Shown here: piece by piece, positions 1 through 13,298 of the stretch | How positions within the stretch are numbered: position 1 is the stretch's first letter | How the letters are laid out: every line of letters starts with the position of its first letter | Assembly (NCBI RefSeq): GCF_014356525.2 | Contig: NC_052507.1 | Location: 34,475,513-34,539,512, forward strand | Direction: 5' to 3' | DNA: 64,000 nt | From: Nilaparvata lugens | Lineage: Eukaryota; Arthropoda; Insecta; Hemiptera; Delphacidae | Translations under genes and position numbers: made by a program | Notes under the pieces: model-generated | Databases searched by the model: none | What the model was told of the DNA's origin: nothing | What the model saw: only the letters and a program-made list of their open reading frames with translations

Positions 1-2945
1 AATTAAACGGTAGCCTAAGCATGACTAAACAGGCGGTTGCTTGACCGTTGCTTGCCTGGCTGAGAAAGGTTAACTCAAGGCAAACTACAAACTGGTAACG
101 TAACGAAAGGCCGAGTAAATATTTAAAGTACAATAAATGAAGTATAAGCGAGAATTCTTTTCCCATAGTAGAAAAAAGTTGAATCGTGCTCTATCGACTG
201 CTATCGATGCTGTTGAATAAATAAGATACTCGAGTATCGGTTGTTAAATATACTTATCGGAAACAGTTCAAACAAGGGTAACGTTTACAACTGTTCATAG
301 AATGATTGCTCTGGGAATGTTGACTTTGCTCTCCATACAAAACGGCCTTGTTCTGTCTGGATATAATCACATCATTAAACTGTAACTTCAATATCTTCTA
401 TCCAAGATCCTTATCATAATAACACCTCACTTCAAGTGTAACATCACCTTACTGTGACTATTTATTATAAACCACTTTTATGTAACAATAAGTGCGGAAG
501 CCTTGTTGAAGTTTTATGACGATATAATTAATACAATGTTGTGAGTAGTTGCAACTTTATAGTAATGTTCGTGACTGAGGAAAGTCTTGAATAGATAGCA
601 GGAATTACATATCTCAGAGTTAATATAACTTTCTCAAGGTAGGGGCTACTCTGAATTTTTGGAAATGTGTGTGTGATGGCAAGAAAAAAACTTCCTTCTC
701 CCTAATTCCTGACAGAGCCGCAAAAGCGGCCCATGTAAATCTTGTAAGAGAATATCCTACAATGCATCATCCAAAAATTAATATCCAGAACGTGCTGCGT
801 GCCAGCCTCCATGGCTGCAACCAAGATTTGTGGCTGCAATATATCAAAAATTTTGGATGCGGTTATTTTTAATCCGTCTCATACATTTCCTGTTCATCAA
901 AAGGCTTTACCGATTAGGAAAGAGTTTGGAAAAATTGGATTGATTAGGGGAATTGAACATGAAGTTCCAATAATATCATATGTGGGATATTGGAGTAGAT
1001 GCAAAAATGTATTGAGAATTGGAAATCGACGACTTCGATTCTGAGGTGAATCTGTGCATTTGGTGCTTGCTGTGGAGTTGTGCTCTGCACATTGCATCAC
1101 GCTGATATGAAGGGGCAATTATTAGTAGTCTTCAAAGTTGACCGGTAACATGGTACACTGTGTATCTTAAACTCCAATTGGTTTATCGATGATAATAGAA
1201 GCAATGGGAATTTTTTTCCGATAAACCGGGGCACTCTTTTCAAATATTTTAAATTTGGGAATATTTGTTACAAATTCCAAACTTGTCTTGGATGTGATGA
1301 TTAATAAATTTGAGAATGCATTACTACTGTACATGTGGAACAATTCAGTTTGTTAATAAATTCACTATCATTGACATTGGTTTATAATATTGTATCAATA
1401 ACTGTATTCTAATTTATTTCTTCATCTTGTTGCAGGTGAGTAATCTATTGGAATATGTGTAACCATTTCTCAAATGGAAGTGGATCATGTTTTATACGGA
1501 GGGAGTGAGTAAGTTTCAATTATTCCTATCATGATAATCAATATGAAGTATCTTTAGGGCTACTCGATATCCAGTAAAACGGAACACGTATTTTACAATG
1601 AACAGAATGTATTACATTGTTCAAGAAATGAGAATATGCATTTATTTCTCCATTCAAAATATGCTGCTTATGTAACCCTCAAATCCATGAGTGTTTGGAA
1701 ATCTCTATAACCGAAATGATACAGTATCAAAAACGATGAAACAAAAGTGTATGTCTTGCCATGAAATGTCTCACTGGAGACTGGTAGGGAGGCCCTCTGC
1801 AAAGGTCTTATAGACAGAATACTGAAAATGATACTTGACAAATTGATGATTGATGATTGACAATGATGATTGATGATTTGTCATTCTAGTCTCATATATG
1901 TTGAATAGAAATTATTACCCACCGTTGATTTCTACAGCATTATTCCTCACACTTTATGGACAAAGACTCTTTCTAAAACTTTCCGTTTTTATATCTAGCT
2001 TGAAGCTCCGATGAAAAATACAATAGCTGGAATACCGTACAATCACTGATCTTTTCAACTAAAAGCCAATCAAATTAATGTCCAATGGGTTCATTGTCGA
2101 TTCCTCCAATATTGTGCTCCACGAACATTATCGGCATTGGTTATGAAAAAACTATAGAAAAGTCTGGTCTCTTCTATTTCAAGCTACTTTCATTAAATTC
2201 TTCGAAAAGCCCAACAAGACAGTAATGGCATAGCGCTGGTTGATGTCAATTATTTATAAGATGAACTCGATTTGAAAAATGATTGGAAGCCAAAAATATC
2301 ATTTCTGTCAATATTTCCATTGTTTTCTGTGAGTGGAACGGGTATAATTACGTTTTTGTCAAATATGAATCAATTTGGCTCCATTAAATCGGTCGAGTAC
2401 TTAATTCTGTATGAATAATCAATTGCATGTCTGTACTTGTCGTGTAATGATGGAAGAAGTTATTTGAATAATCTTCTTGGCATCACGTCTCTTCTATCGA
2501 TTGAATTCAATCCAATTCATCGCTTTAAGGTTTGGGCCAATTATCCACTAACTTCCAATATTCAAATTATTCACTATGGAATTTAAAACTGTAGTTGTTG
2601 ATGAAAGTAGCCTTGAAATACAAATAACTCTGGGAACAATAATTGTTAATGATTTTTCAATCATGGAAGAATTCATTGTTATCTGCAACATTACTAAAAA
2701 TTATTTAACATTTAAAATCAATGAAAAGGACACTCACCATTCATAATCAAGATAGATGTGAATTCAGTATCAGAGTTATGCTCTAAGGATGAATTAAGAT
2801 TGGTTTTTCAGTATAATTTTTTCAGACAGTTTCCATGCAGATGAAACTCAGTTCCGCTTCTGTGGAAGCACAAGAGATTGAAGATATGTACTCTTGGAAG
2901 GGTACAGAGTTGAAAGTCCAAAAACCTTTGTTCAATTTGGACAAT
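1..2945. other. AT-rich non-coding sequence, no gene seen
   Basis: Only scattered ORFs of at most 81 codons occur, without recognisable domains or convincing splice partners. A short run of GATTGATGATT-type units at about 1838-1885 is the only local repeat noticed. The stretch is best read as slit intron or 5' flank. Confidence 0.6.
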
Positions 2946-5532
2946 TTTTTATTAATGTTTAAATTTACTAGTAGTGCCATGTCCTGAAAGGTTTAATTGT
3001 GTTTCTTCATCATGTACGAATAATTGTTTCTTCAAATAACCGCTAAGGTACGTAAAATAAGGTTAAAATATAATTTAGGGAAATTAATTAAGTGAAACTT
3101 CAATCAAAAGATTTTATCAACAAAGCCTGTTATTTTTCAAGTAATAATATTGATTGAGAATAATCCTTTTGATTTTATTAGTGATGGAAGATACTTATAA
3201 TTTTTTTCTACAGAAGTATAGAAAGTTTTCAGTTACGTTACATTTGAGTTATTGTTCCTGGAGATATATTATCGTAGAGTATTGCTGAAAGTCAGGAAGA
3301 TAGCCTTTAAATTGAAATGAAACTTTTAAGAATTGTTCATATTGAGTTTATGACATTTTTTAATTTATATTTTTCAGACTCTGTTTTCTTATGTCATTAA
3401 GGCTTTGAATGATTTAGTAAATTTTTTATGATAGAAATCTTAATAGATGAAGAAGAAATTTTTTCTTCTCCAGGAAATTAATATTAATGAATGTTCAAAT
3501 TTTAATACAATTTAAATTATTTTCTATGTGTCTACTAATTTTATTTAATTAAAGGTGAATCTTATAAGGCAAACATTATCTTTCCTTAAAGTGAAATTTT
3601 CAATATTTTTTTCTTTTATTGTGTTATAAAGTGTCTTGTTTTATTAGGTGATAAATTCATAATTTCAGTTGATACTAGTTTTTGGACTTGTATTTGTAGG
3701 TAAATCAAATCATAAACTCTGGAATGTTCATTTTTAATTAAGGTTCTGAGCAGTTTTGGGCGAATGCCCGTTATTTACACTTGGATTGCGTCCTATAGTT
3801 CATAAATAATAAATAAAATAAATGTTGGCTGGCGCACAAGTTTCCAACAATACTAGCCGAGCTACTATATGAAAAATTATATTTGATTTCGCAAACCAAA
3901 CGAAAAATATCATATAAGTTAGCATCATTTCATTTGAATTATTTGTGAAGAAAGATCCATTAATTCTGATAAAAAGAATCAGTAGTTTAAAGATAAAAAT
4001 CTATATAAAATGAGGATTCGAAGAATGAAGAATTTAATTAATTGTAATCAATAGATAACTCCTGTTTTAGCTTTTGATGAATTGTAGGAAGAGTTAGAAA
4101 TTAATGCTGTAATACATTTATTTACAGCGGTTCATGTGTGTCCCCAAACCAACTTCTTGTACTACCACCCCTTTGGTTCCGCAACTTTATGTAAAACCGC
4201 TTCAAGACACCCGTTCAGACGACAGGTCTAGGGACGTAAGAGGACGTCGCCGTCAAGCCAAATTCAACCGGTAAAAGCTCACCGCCAAAAACAAGGTACT
4301 GTAACCCCGACGATAAAGCAACGTACAAACCAACGAAAGTGCAGTGTAGTGAAACAAAGGTTCATTCGAGAATGTCAATAAAAAGTGGGGATTCAAAATT
4401 ATTATGAAATGGGTTATATGGGTTACTATCGACGAAATTTGGGTTCAACGGGCTTTTCTTTCTTGAGTAATTTTATGTTGAAGTTAATTATTTGTTATTT
4501 GATGACTGATATTGTTTGGTTTTGTGACGTATTGCTATCTAAACGGGGATAGTAATGCGCCCCCGAATCAGATGAAGAATGTCAACAAAGTAACATGAAA
4601 TTGTTGTTTCTGTTGTTCGATTTTAGTTGCCAATGTTTATTGAAGCTGTTTGTATTTTTCAATTATTTCAAATTGTAGTGTTTTCTATAGTATAAACCTA
4701 TTAAATCAGGCATGGCAAGATTAATTGAAGTTTTCTTGACTCTAGCCCGTTCACCTGCATGAATTAGGTATAGACTCAGGTATTTTCTAGATGTGTCGGC
4801 CTATTTCTAAATTCTAAATTTTATTATAAATTATCTTATCTATTATCTTTTAAAAGGTGCAGGCACACAACTGCGCCGACTCTGCTGTCTAGAGATATTT
4901 AAATCTCTGGAATTCAAATTTTCTAAAAAATTAAATTTTTCATAACTTACTCTAATCATACTAGATCAATTTTTCTGAGTCTATACTTAATAATTCATTC
5001 TGTGAACGTGTTAACTGTCAATATTTTAGGTTTGGAGTTGAATGAATAATTTATTGTTGCTACTCCAATTTTTCTGAAGTTTAAATAATTGTAGATGAAA
5101 CAGGAAAGTTATTCAGTTATGTTAAACCATTAAAATGATAATCTTTTGAAGTGCTTAAAGATAAAGTCAAGTATCATTGATGCTTAAGTTGAAAGTATTC
5201 TGAAACTTCATATTGAAATTGATCATTGATATTGAAAGGTTTAACGTTAGAATAAAAATGAGTAGAAGAAACTAGGACATGTGAGAAAAAACTGATTCTA
5301 AGTGCTGAATAAATTTTTGTATTCTGTAATTCCGTGAATGATGATAGAAATTATTGTAATGTCAACGTACGTATTCTGGTCTCACGTCTGGTAGTTGAAT
5401 ATCATTATAGTAGTAGTGAAAGTGAATATTGAGATTTTAAGGTCAACCCAAGTAAATTAGGAAAATTCGGAAATTATTATGGGAGAATGTTTGAGGGAAA
5501 TAGGAAATTTTTTTGATAAGTTTAGGTAGATC
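2946..5532 (+). repeat. Segmental direct repeat, copy 1 (2.6 kb)
   Basis: From TTTTTATTAATG to GTTTAGGTAGAT this block recurs almost base for base at 9450-13145, differing by a handful of single-base changes and indels and by one 1.1 kb insertion. It has no long ORF. A GC-richer part at about 4125-4370 stands out from AT-rich surroundings and looks like a transposon leader or old exon, but I recognise no family. The two copies may be long terminal repeats of a non-coding retroelement, or a plain segmental duplication. Confidence 0.9.
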
Positions 5533-8500
5533 GAAGGTAATCAGAGAATAAATAGGAAACTGTTTTATTAGTTATTGTTGATATGTAGTTTTGAAAAGTT
5601 GATGAGTAGTTTTGGCCTTGAGATGTTTAAACTAAATAATTGGGTATTGTAGATTAAAGTTGAAACGATAATCAAATCCTTGGGAATTTGTATGAAAATA
5701 AGTTGATTCAGATGAGGTTGTTAAGTCCCTTTATCAGTAATGTTTATTCTCGAAAAGGTGAATCAGTTTTATTATTGGAAATATTTTTTTTAGGTGTGAT
5801 TTTTGCGGTAGGCATGCGTAGTGATAGTGTAAAGATCCGTTGTGTTGGTACGTTTCCTGTAGACTGTGGGGAATTTTTTTGTTTGTTTAGTTGAGACTCA
5901 AGATTTAGAGGAGGACAAGGGGATGTCCTGCCTGTGTGTGTTGTTGAATTTAGGTAATCGGCGCGAGTGTAGGTCCGTGTCCAGAGAGAACGGAGCACTG
6001 CCCGAAAGTTGTCCATGTAACAAATCAAGGAATTTAGCTGTGACTAACCTTGCAAATTTGTACGGTGGAATTGTATAATTTTAGCGAAAGGCACCGAAGA
6101 TGGTGTGAGCTAAGATTTTTTTGTATCTAGTAAACGGTCTGGTTCATTCGAGAGTTATGGGGCTCGTCAGTAGAATAACGTAAACCGAAATCTAGAATAT
6201 TTAGTGAGTCTTCGTAGTGATTGTAAGGAAAACAATCAGCGTAATGCAGTTTAGGGAAGCCCAGTCAAAAGGTTCGTTAATGTTTGGTAGGAAAGTCAGC
6301 CGCAAAAACACAAGTAATAATTGGTAAAAAAAAGGGGTATTATTGAGTTTAAAGTTGCTTAGAAATTTGGTATGGTAACGAAAATTGAAGGTTTTAGACA
6401 ATGAATATTTAAAGTGATTAGTTAAGGTATACAAATAAAATAACAGAGAAACTTTTTCGAGTACCTAGGTAATGTTAAAATGGTTATCAGTGAAAGTAGA
6501 AATAAATATTGGAACAGTACTGAACGGGTTAAATTAAAATAAAATTAACAGTGAAATTCTTCTAGTTGAATTTGAAATGAAAAGGGAAAATCTCTTGAGT
6601 TAAGCATGAGTTTAAATTATTCTGTAGTTGAGAGTTGAAAGGTTGATTAAAAATTTAAATGGGGATATAAGGTAGAAATATGTAGGAAAATTCGTGTCAA
6701 AAAGGAAATAGAATTTTTGTTGGGAAAATTGAATTGAGGTAATTAACAGTAGTAGGACCCTTTAGAGATAAGTAGTCAAAAAGAATAGATAAATAAAAAA
6801 AAAATAAGAAAATCTCTTATGAAATGATAATTTTTTTTTAAGGATGAATAGTAAAATTGCAATCAAGTTTTCCATGTGAATAAGTTGAGATATTTTGAGA
6901 TCTAGTATAGTAATTGAAACTAGTTGGATATGAAGTTTATTGTTGAGAAATAATTATGTGAGGCTCCAGTAAGGTTGGAAATGTCATTGCACTTGTAAAT
7001 CAGTAATAGAGTAATAGTAGTCTATTAATGTGTTAGTGTATTGGTAAATTTCATGATGTTGGTAATCAGAAGGCAAGCAGTAGAAGTTCATCAATGCTAA
7101 GTTAGAGCTGAACTTTAATATTATTAAATCATGCCTTGAGAATTACTCTTCCAGTGTTTAGAGAAAATGTCACGTACTTTGAGTTTGCGATAAATAATAG
7201 CCTGGCACTCGATCATAGTTTTGTTTTGACTAGCGTTCTGTGGTAAAAGTATCCTACTGGATTATTATAATGAAAAGTGTTTTTTCATGATTGTAGAATG
7301 CTAAATCACGCTTGAGTCATGTTGAAAAATATCCGAAACAGATCAGGAAAAAATAGGAAACAGATCAGTCTATTGAAGAAAAGTTTTGTTGTCGTGAGTT
7401 ATAATTGGATAGGTTTTTGTGAGTATGGCGCCACTCTATAGCCTTGTCTCTATACACTCAACGAGATGATTCCTAATGAATGAGAAGGAGAAAAGAGAAA
7501 AAGAGTTATGATAGAGATATTTACGTATTTGTTAGAAGGATTCATTACGGGTTCATGAAGGGTTTATTAGTCAAAGATTTTGTTACGTGACAATATAATG
7601 TATATAGAAGAAATTCCGGAATGTAAATAACTTGCGCAACTAGATTAGTCATTAAATTATGTTATTAACTTCGTAATATTAAATATATTTAGGTAGGTGA
7701 ATTAGGTTTAATTTTATTTCATGCACGGCTGCATACTCGCGGTAAATGAAATAATTGTACAGTTTTCTCACGGTAGTAGATAATTGATTGTTTGGCAAAT
7801 CGGGTGATGATCAATTTTTGAAGTTATCAACAGTCAAATATCCTATGTAGCAATGTATGTATGTGATGTCTCTAATAATAATAAGTTATTTAGCATAAGA
7901 CGATTTATCATAATATTCTATACTATACCCATTTTCAATAGCTTAATACTCATCCATTCATAGTTAAGAATTATACATTCACATAGTTAGGAGTTAGTAC
8001 ATATAGATAGAATATATTCTCATTCATAAAATAATAAGAATAATGTCTAAGGCTTCATATTTTATATTCTATTCGCTTTATATTTCATATTATTTTGTTG
8101 ATATCCCTATTCTTTATTAGTTTACCTTCCATGATTAATACAATTATAATCTTATCATAGGTGTATTCAGTTTAACTGCTTCCGTTTTAGTTCACTCAAT
8201 ATAATTCAGTGGTAGAGATTTCCGGCTGGAATACAATAATGGATAGAAAAGTTTCATAGCTACGGAATGTACATCAAGCGTGTGTCATTGCTCTCCGATG
8301 ACTCGCTAGCGTTGCAGTTTCAACCATTATTATCTTTGAATCGTAGCCTATGTAGAATAGTATTGCCTACTGAATTGCTTTATATTGTTAAAAATATGTT
8401 GCACTCTCAACTCTATAGTAATGATAGTTAGATTTCAATACATTCAGCAGAGTGAAAAAGTTTCATCCTTTACTATTATAATCAATGTACTTCATATTTT

Positions 8501-9449
8501 ACAACAGCAGAGTAACATAGAACCAATTAAAACTATGATGTCTTTTAAACGTTTTCCCTTGTTAGAGTTTGCCAAGAAAATAACCAGGGACTCAATAAAG
8601 TGATTGAAGTATTCAAGATTATTCTACTCGGTCTGTCTTTAGTACCTACTTAAAAGGTGGACACGTCCATATTGTTTTGTCCTGACTCTTGCCACAGTTT
8701 TAAAGACTCTTGCCACAAATCTCAATTAGTTACACATTTGGCTGAATTTCGGAATGATTTAAGAGATTTCTTTTGAAGAGGGCCCGCTTCAAATTGGATC
8801 CTACTATCAATCCAGAAATTCGACTCTCCAAATCATACAGAATGCCTCTATGGTAACATATCCTGATTAGATTTCTTTTTGCGTGTTTCACACCGGAAGG
8901 AAGGGGAGTGTGCCGGGCACTCTCTTTAATTCAGGCCTTTTCCCAAGTTATAATAGTAAATTTAATACGCAATAGACTAGAGCCATTATTGTAAGTGAGT
9001 TAGCGAAATAAATTATTTTCTCTCTCTATTATGAACGGCCATGACTTCGAGTTTCCCATGATAGATATTTAAAAATTGTGGCTCCGAGTCGTCGAGGAAT
9101 GTAGATTATGGAATTATCTCTAAAACTTAGCCTTCTTGTCGCGACATAAAATGCGATAAGTTGGAAAACAGCAAGCATTGAAATTATAACAAACTACCGA
9201 TTTTGCAGTTACTATTTGGTCCAAAGGCTGTAGAAGCCACGCGACGATTGGTCAAATTGATTCCATTCGCCCAATAGGAGACCTGTTTCTAAATACAGTA
9301 GTGGGGATTCCCCAGTCGAGAGACCAGATTACGTTCCGGAGGACACTTTGCTAGGAGCACTACGAGAGTAAAGATGTAGTCACTATGTTTCCCCCTTTTT
9401 GGGCAGGTTTATAAGTTTATTTCAGTAGTTAATGTAGGAGCTAGTTTTA
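5533..9449 (+). other. Spacer between the two long direct repeats
   Basis: No ORF exceeds 94 codons and none is recognisable. Two short signals may matter if the flanking repeats are LTRs. One is TGGGGCTCGTC at 6158-6168, which resembles a tRNA-Pro-type primer binding site. The other is a purine run, GGAAGGAAGGGGAG, at 8895-8908 directly followed by TGTGCC, as a polypurine tract is followed by a 3' LTR. The first 540 bp after that TG are absent from copy 1, so the fit is incomplete. Confidence 0.4.
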
Positions 9450-11340
9450 TTTTTATTAATGTTTAAATTTACTAGTAGTGCCATGTCCTGAAAGGTTTAA
9501 TTGTGTTTCTTCATCATGTACGAATAATTGTTTCTTCAAATAACCGCTAAGGTACGTAAAATAAGGTTAAAATATAATTTAGGGAAATTAATTAAGTGAA
9601 ACTTCAATCAAAAGATTTTATCAACAAAGCCTGTTATTTTTCAAGTTAATAATATTGATTGAGAATAATCCTTTTGATTTTATTAGTGATGGAAGATACT
9701 TATAATTTTTTTCTACAGAAGTATAGAAAGTTTTCAGTTACGTTACATTTGAGTTATTGTTCCTGGAGATATATTATCGTAGAGTATTGCTGAAAGTCAG
9801 GAAGATAGCCTTTAAATTGAAATGAAACTTTTAAGAATTGTTCATATTGAGTTTATGACATTTTTTAATTTATATTTTTCAGACTCTGTTTTCTTATGTC
9901 ATTAAGGCTATTGAATGATTTAGTAAATTTTTTATGATAGAAATCTTAATAGATGAAGAAGAAAGTTTTTCTTCTCCAGGAAATTAATATTAATGAATGT
10001 TCAAATTTTAATACAATTTAAATTATTTTCTATGTGTCTACTAATTTTATTTAATTAAAGGTGAATCTTATAAGGCAAACATTATCTTTCCTTAAAGTGA
10101 AATTTTCAATATTTTTTTCTTTTATTGTGTTATAAAGTGTCTTGTTTTATTAGGTGATAAATTCATAATTTCAGTTGATACCAGTTTTTGGACTTGTATT
10201 TGTAGGTAAATCAAATCATAAACTCTGGAATGTTCATTTTTAATTAAGGTTCTGAGCAGTTTTGGGCGAATGCCCGTTATTTACACTTGGATTGCGTCCT
10301 ATAGTTCATAAATAATAAATAAAATAAATGTTGGCTGGCGCACAAGTTTCCAACAATACTAGCCGAGCTACTATATGAAAATTATATTTGATTTCGCAAA
10401 CCAAACGAAAAATATCATATAAGTTAGCATCATTTCAATTTGAATTATTTGTGAAGAAAGATCCATTAATTCTGATAAAAAGAATCAGTAGTTTAAAGAT
10501 AAAAATCTATATAAAATGAGGATTCGAAGAATGAAAGAATTTAATTAATTGTAATCAATAGATAACTCCTGTTTTAGCTTTTGATGAATTGTAGGAAGAG
10601 TTAGAAATTAATGCTGTAATACATTTATTTACAGCGGTTCATGTGTGTCCCCAAACCAACTTCTTGTACTACCACCCCTTTGGTTCCGCAACTTTATGTA
10701 AAACCGCTTCAAGACACCCGTTCAGACGACAGGTCTAGGGACGTAAGAGGACGTCGCCGTCAAGCCAAATTCAACCGGTAAAAGCTCACCGCCAAAAACA
10801 AGGTACTGTAACCCCGACGATAAAGCAACGTACAAACCAACGAAAGTGCAGTGTAGTGAAACAAAGGTTCATTCGAGAATGTCAATAAAAAGTGGGGATT
10901 CAAAATTATTATGAAATGGGTTATATGGGTTACTATCGACGAAATTTGGGTTCAACGGGCTTTTCTTTCTTGAGTAATTTTATGTTGAAGTTAATTATTT
11001 GTTATTTGATGACTGATATTGTTTGGTTTTGTGACGTATTGCTATCTAAACGGGGATAGTAATGCGCCCCCGAATCAGATGAAGAATGTCACCAAAGTAA
11101 CATGAAATTGTTGTTTCTGTTGTTCGATTTTAGTTGCCAATGTTTATTGAAGCTGTTTGTATTTTTCAATTATTTCAAATTGTAGTGTTATTCTATACTA
11201 TAAACCTATTAAATCAGGCATGGCAAGATTAATTGAAGTTTTCTTGACTCTAGCCCGTTCACCTGCATGAATTAGGTATAGACTCAGGTATTTTCTAGAT
11301 GTGTCGGCCTATTTCTAAATTCTAAATTTTATTATAAATT

Positions 11341-12439
11341 TAACACTTTTATCAGAGATATTGTGGAACTTCTCCATATTAAGATAAAGAAAGGAAAAAG
11401 AAAAAAGATGTTGTCGAATTCCACTATAACATTTTTATTCACCAAAACTAGTTTTCGTTGCCTATGGCAACATCTTCAGTGGCAACTGAAGCTGATATTG
11501 ACAGGAAGCAGATGGGAAACATTACAGGTGTGGCAATATTTACAAAGGTTGGCTATTTGATAAAAATATAAACTAAGTACTATTACAGTATTAAAACATA
11601 CAAACAAATAGTGAAAATATTTAATGGAATACATATGATTAATTAATATAAGGATGAGATACAATTTGTGTAATAACAATTTCCAAATGAAATGTTAGAC
11701 ATGGGAGGGGGGAGGGTGTTGTGATTTGGAGTTGGGTAACCTAAAAGAAAAGTAGCAGGAATAAATGTAATATGTATATATGAAAAAACAATTAATAAAT
11801 GGCTATCTGATGTAATAAGGACAAGGATTATAATACTGACTATTTAATGAGATGACTCAGAAATAGAAACAAAAATTAAAAACAAAGGTTATTTTTCACA
11901 TTACAGGTGTGGCAATATTTACAAAGGTTGGCTATTTGATAAAAAATATAAACTAAGTACTATTACAGTATTAAAACATACAAACAAATAGTGAAAATAT
12001 TTAATGGAATACATATGATTAATTAATATAAGGATGAGATATAATTTGTGTAATAACAATTTCCAAAGGGGGAGGGTGTTGAGATTTGGAGTTGGGTAAC
12101 CTAAAAGAAAAGTAGCAGAAATAAATGTAATATGAAAAAACAATTGATAAATGGCTATCTGATGTAATAAGGACAAGGATTATAATACTGACTATGTAAT
12201 GAGATGACTCAGAAATAGAAACAAAAAATTAAAAACAAAGGGTTCAAGAGAAATAGGCAAGTTATTGTGAAATGAGAGCTAATAGGATTATAAGAAAAAA
12301 CTGGATACTTTTAGAGACTCAAAGTTTGTGTGATCATTTAGACTAATTAAAGAAGAGTCATTTTCAAGGATTCTGATCTCCATGGCTTCAAGGGTGTTCA
12401 GTAGTTTACCTTTGTTGGTGATGTGTAAAAATTATTATT
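11341..12439 (-). mobile_element. 1.1 kb insertion, possible Penelope-like fragment
   Basis: The segment is absent from copy 1 of the surrounding repeat (after 4832), so its limits are known. It is flanked by AATT at 11337-11340 and 12440-12443, a plausible 4-bp target duplication. Two long internal direct repeats begin with the same CATTACAGGTGTGGC-type start, near 11519 and 11902; the second lacks some short pieces. The minus strand at 11439-11486 folds like a hammerhead ribozyme of the kind reported in Penelope-like elements. No reverse transcriptase or GIY-YIG coding remains, so the family call is tentative. Confidence 0.4.
11439..11486 (-). ncRNA. Hammerhead-ribozyme-like motif
   Basis: On the minus strand the core CTGAAGA (position 7 is free in hammerheads) is followed by one extra T. 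Then come a perfect 6-bp stem II (GTTGCC, loop ATA, GGCAAC; 11457-11471), GAA, a 3-bp stem III (AAC, TA, GTT) and a T at the cleavage position. CCA before the core can pair with TGG after it as stem I, extendable by G-T pairs. The bulged T after the core departs from the consensus and may reduce activity. Type I hammerheads with tiny helix III are known from Penelope-like elements; activity here is inference. Confidence 0.4.
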
Positions 12440-13145
12440 AATTATCTTATCTATTATCTTTTAAAAGGTGCAGGCACACAACTGCGCCGACTCTGCTGTC
12501 TAGAGATATTTAAATCTCTGGAATTCAAATTTTCTAAAAAATTAAATTTTTCATAACTTACTCTAATCATACTAGATCAATTTTTCTGAGTCTATACTTA
12601 ATAATTCATTCTGTGAACGTGTTAACTGTCAATATTTTAGGTTTGGAGTTGAATGAATAATTTATTGTTGCTACTCCAATTTTTCTGAAGTTTAAATAAT
12701 TGTAGATGAAACAGGAAAGTTATTCAGTTATGTTAAACCATTAAAATGATAATCTTTTGAAGTGCTTAAAGATAAAGTCAAGTATCATTGATGCTTAAGT
12801 TGAAAGTATTCTGAAACTTCATATTGAAATTGATCATTGATATTGAAAGGTTTAACGTTAGAATAAAAATGAGTAGAAGAAACTAGGACATGTGAGAAAA
12901 AACTGATTCTAAGTGCTGAATAAATTTTTTGTATTCTGTAATTCCGTGAAGGATGATAGAAATTATTGTAATGTCAACGTACGTATTCTGGTCTCACGTC
13001 TGGTAGTTGAATATCATTATAGTAGTAGTGAAAGTGAATATTGAGATTTTTAAGGTCAACCCAAGTAAATTAGGAAAATTCGGAAATTATTATGGGAGAA
13101 TGTTTGAGGGAAATAGGAAATTTTTTTTGATAAGTTTAGGTAGAT

Positions 13146-13298
13146 GGCAAGATTAATTGAAGTTTTCTTGACTCTAGCCCGTTCACCTGCATGAATTAGG
13201 TATAGACTCAGGTATTTTCTAGATGTGTCGGCCTATTTCTAAATTCTAAATTTTATTATAAATTATCTTATCTATTATCTTTTAAAAGGTGCAGGCAC
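13146..13298 (+). repeat. Third fragment of the segmental repeat
   Basis: The bases match 4711-4865 nearly perfectly and abut the end of copy 2 without spacer. This fragment crosses the point where copy 2 carries the 1.1 kb insertion, but here the site is empty. After GTGCAGGCACA the sequence becomes unique. Confidence 0.85.

Larger units (their letters stand above)
9450..13145 (+). repeat. Segmental direct repeat, copy 2, interrupted
   Basis: Bases 9450-11340 match 2946-4832 and bases 12440-13145 match 4830-5532, both at about 99 percent by eye. A 1.1 kb insertion lies between them. At 13146 the sequence jumps back to the equivalent of 4711 instead of continuing past 5532. Confidence 0.9.
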
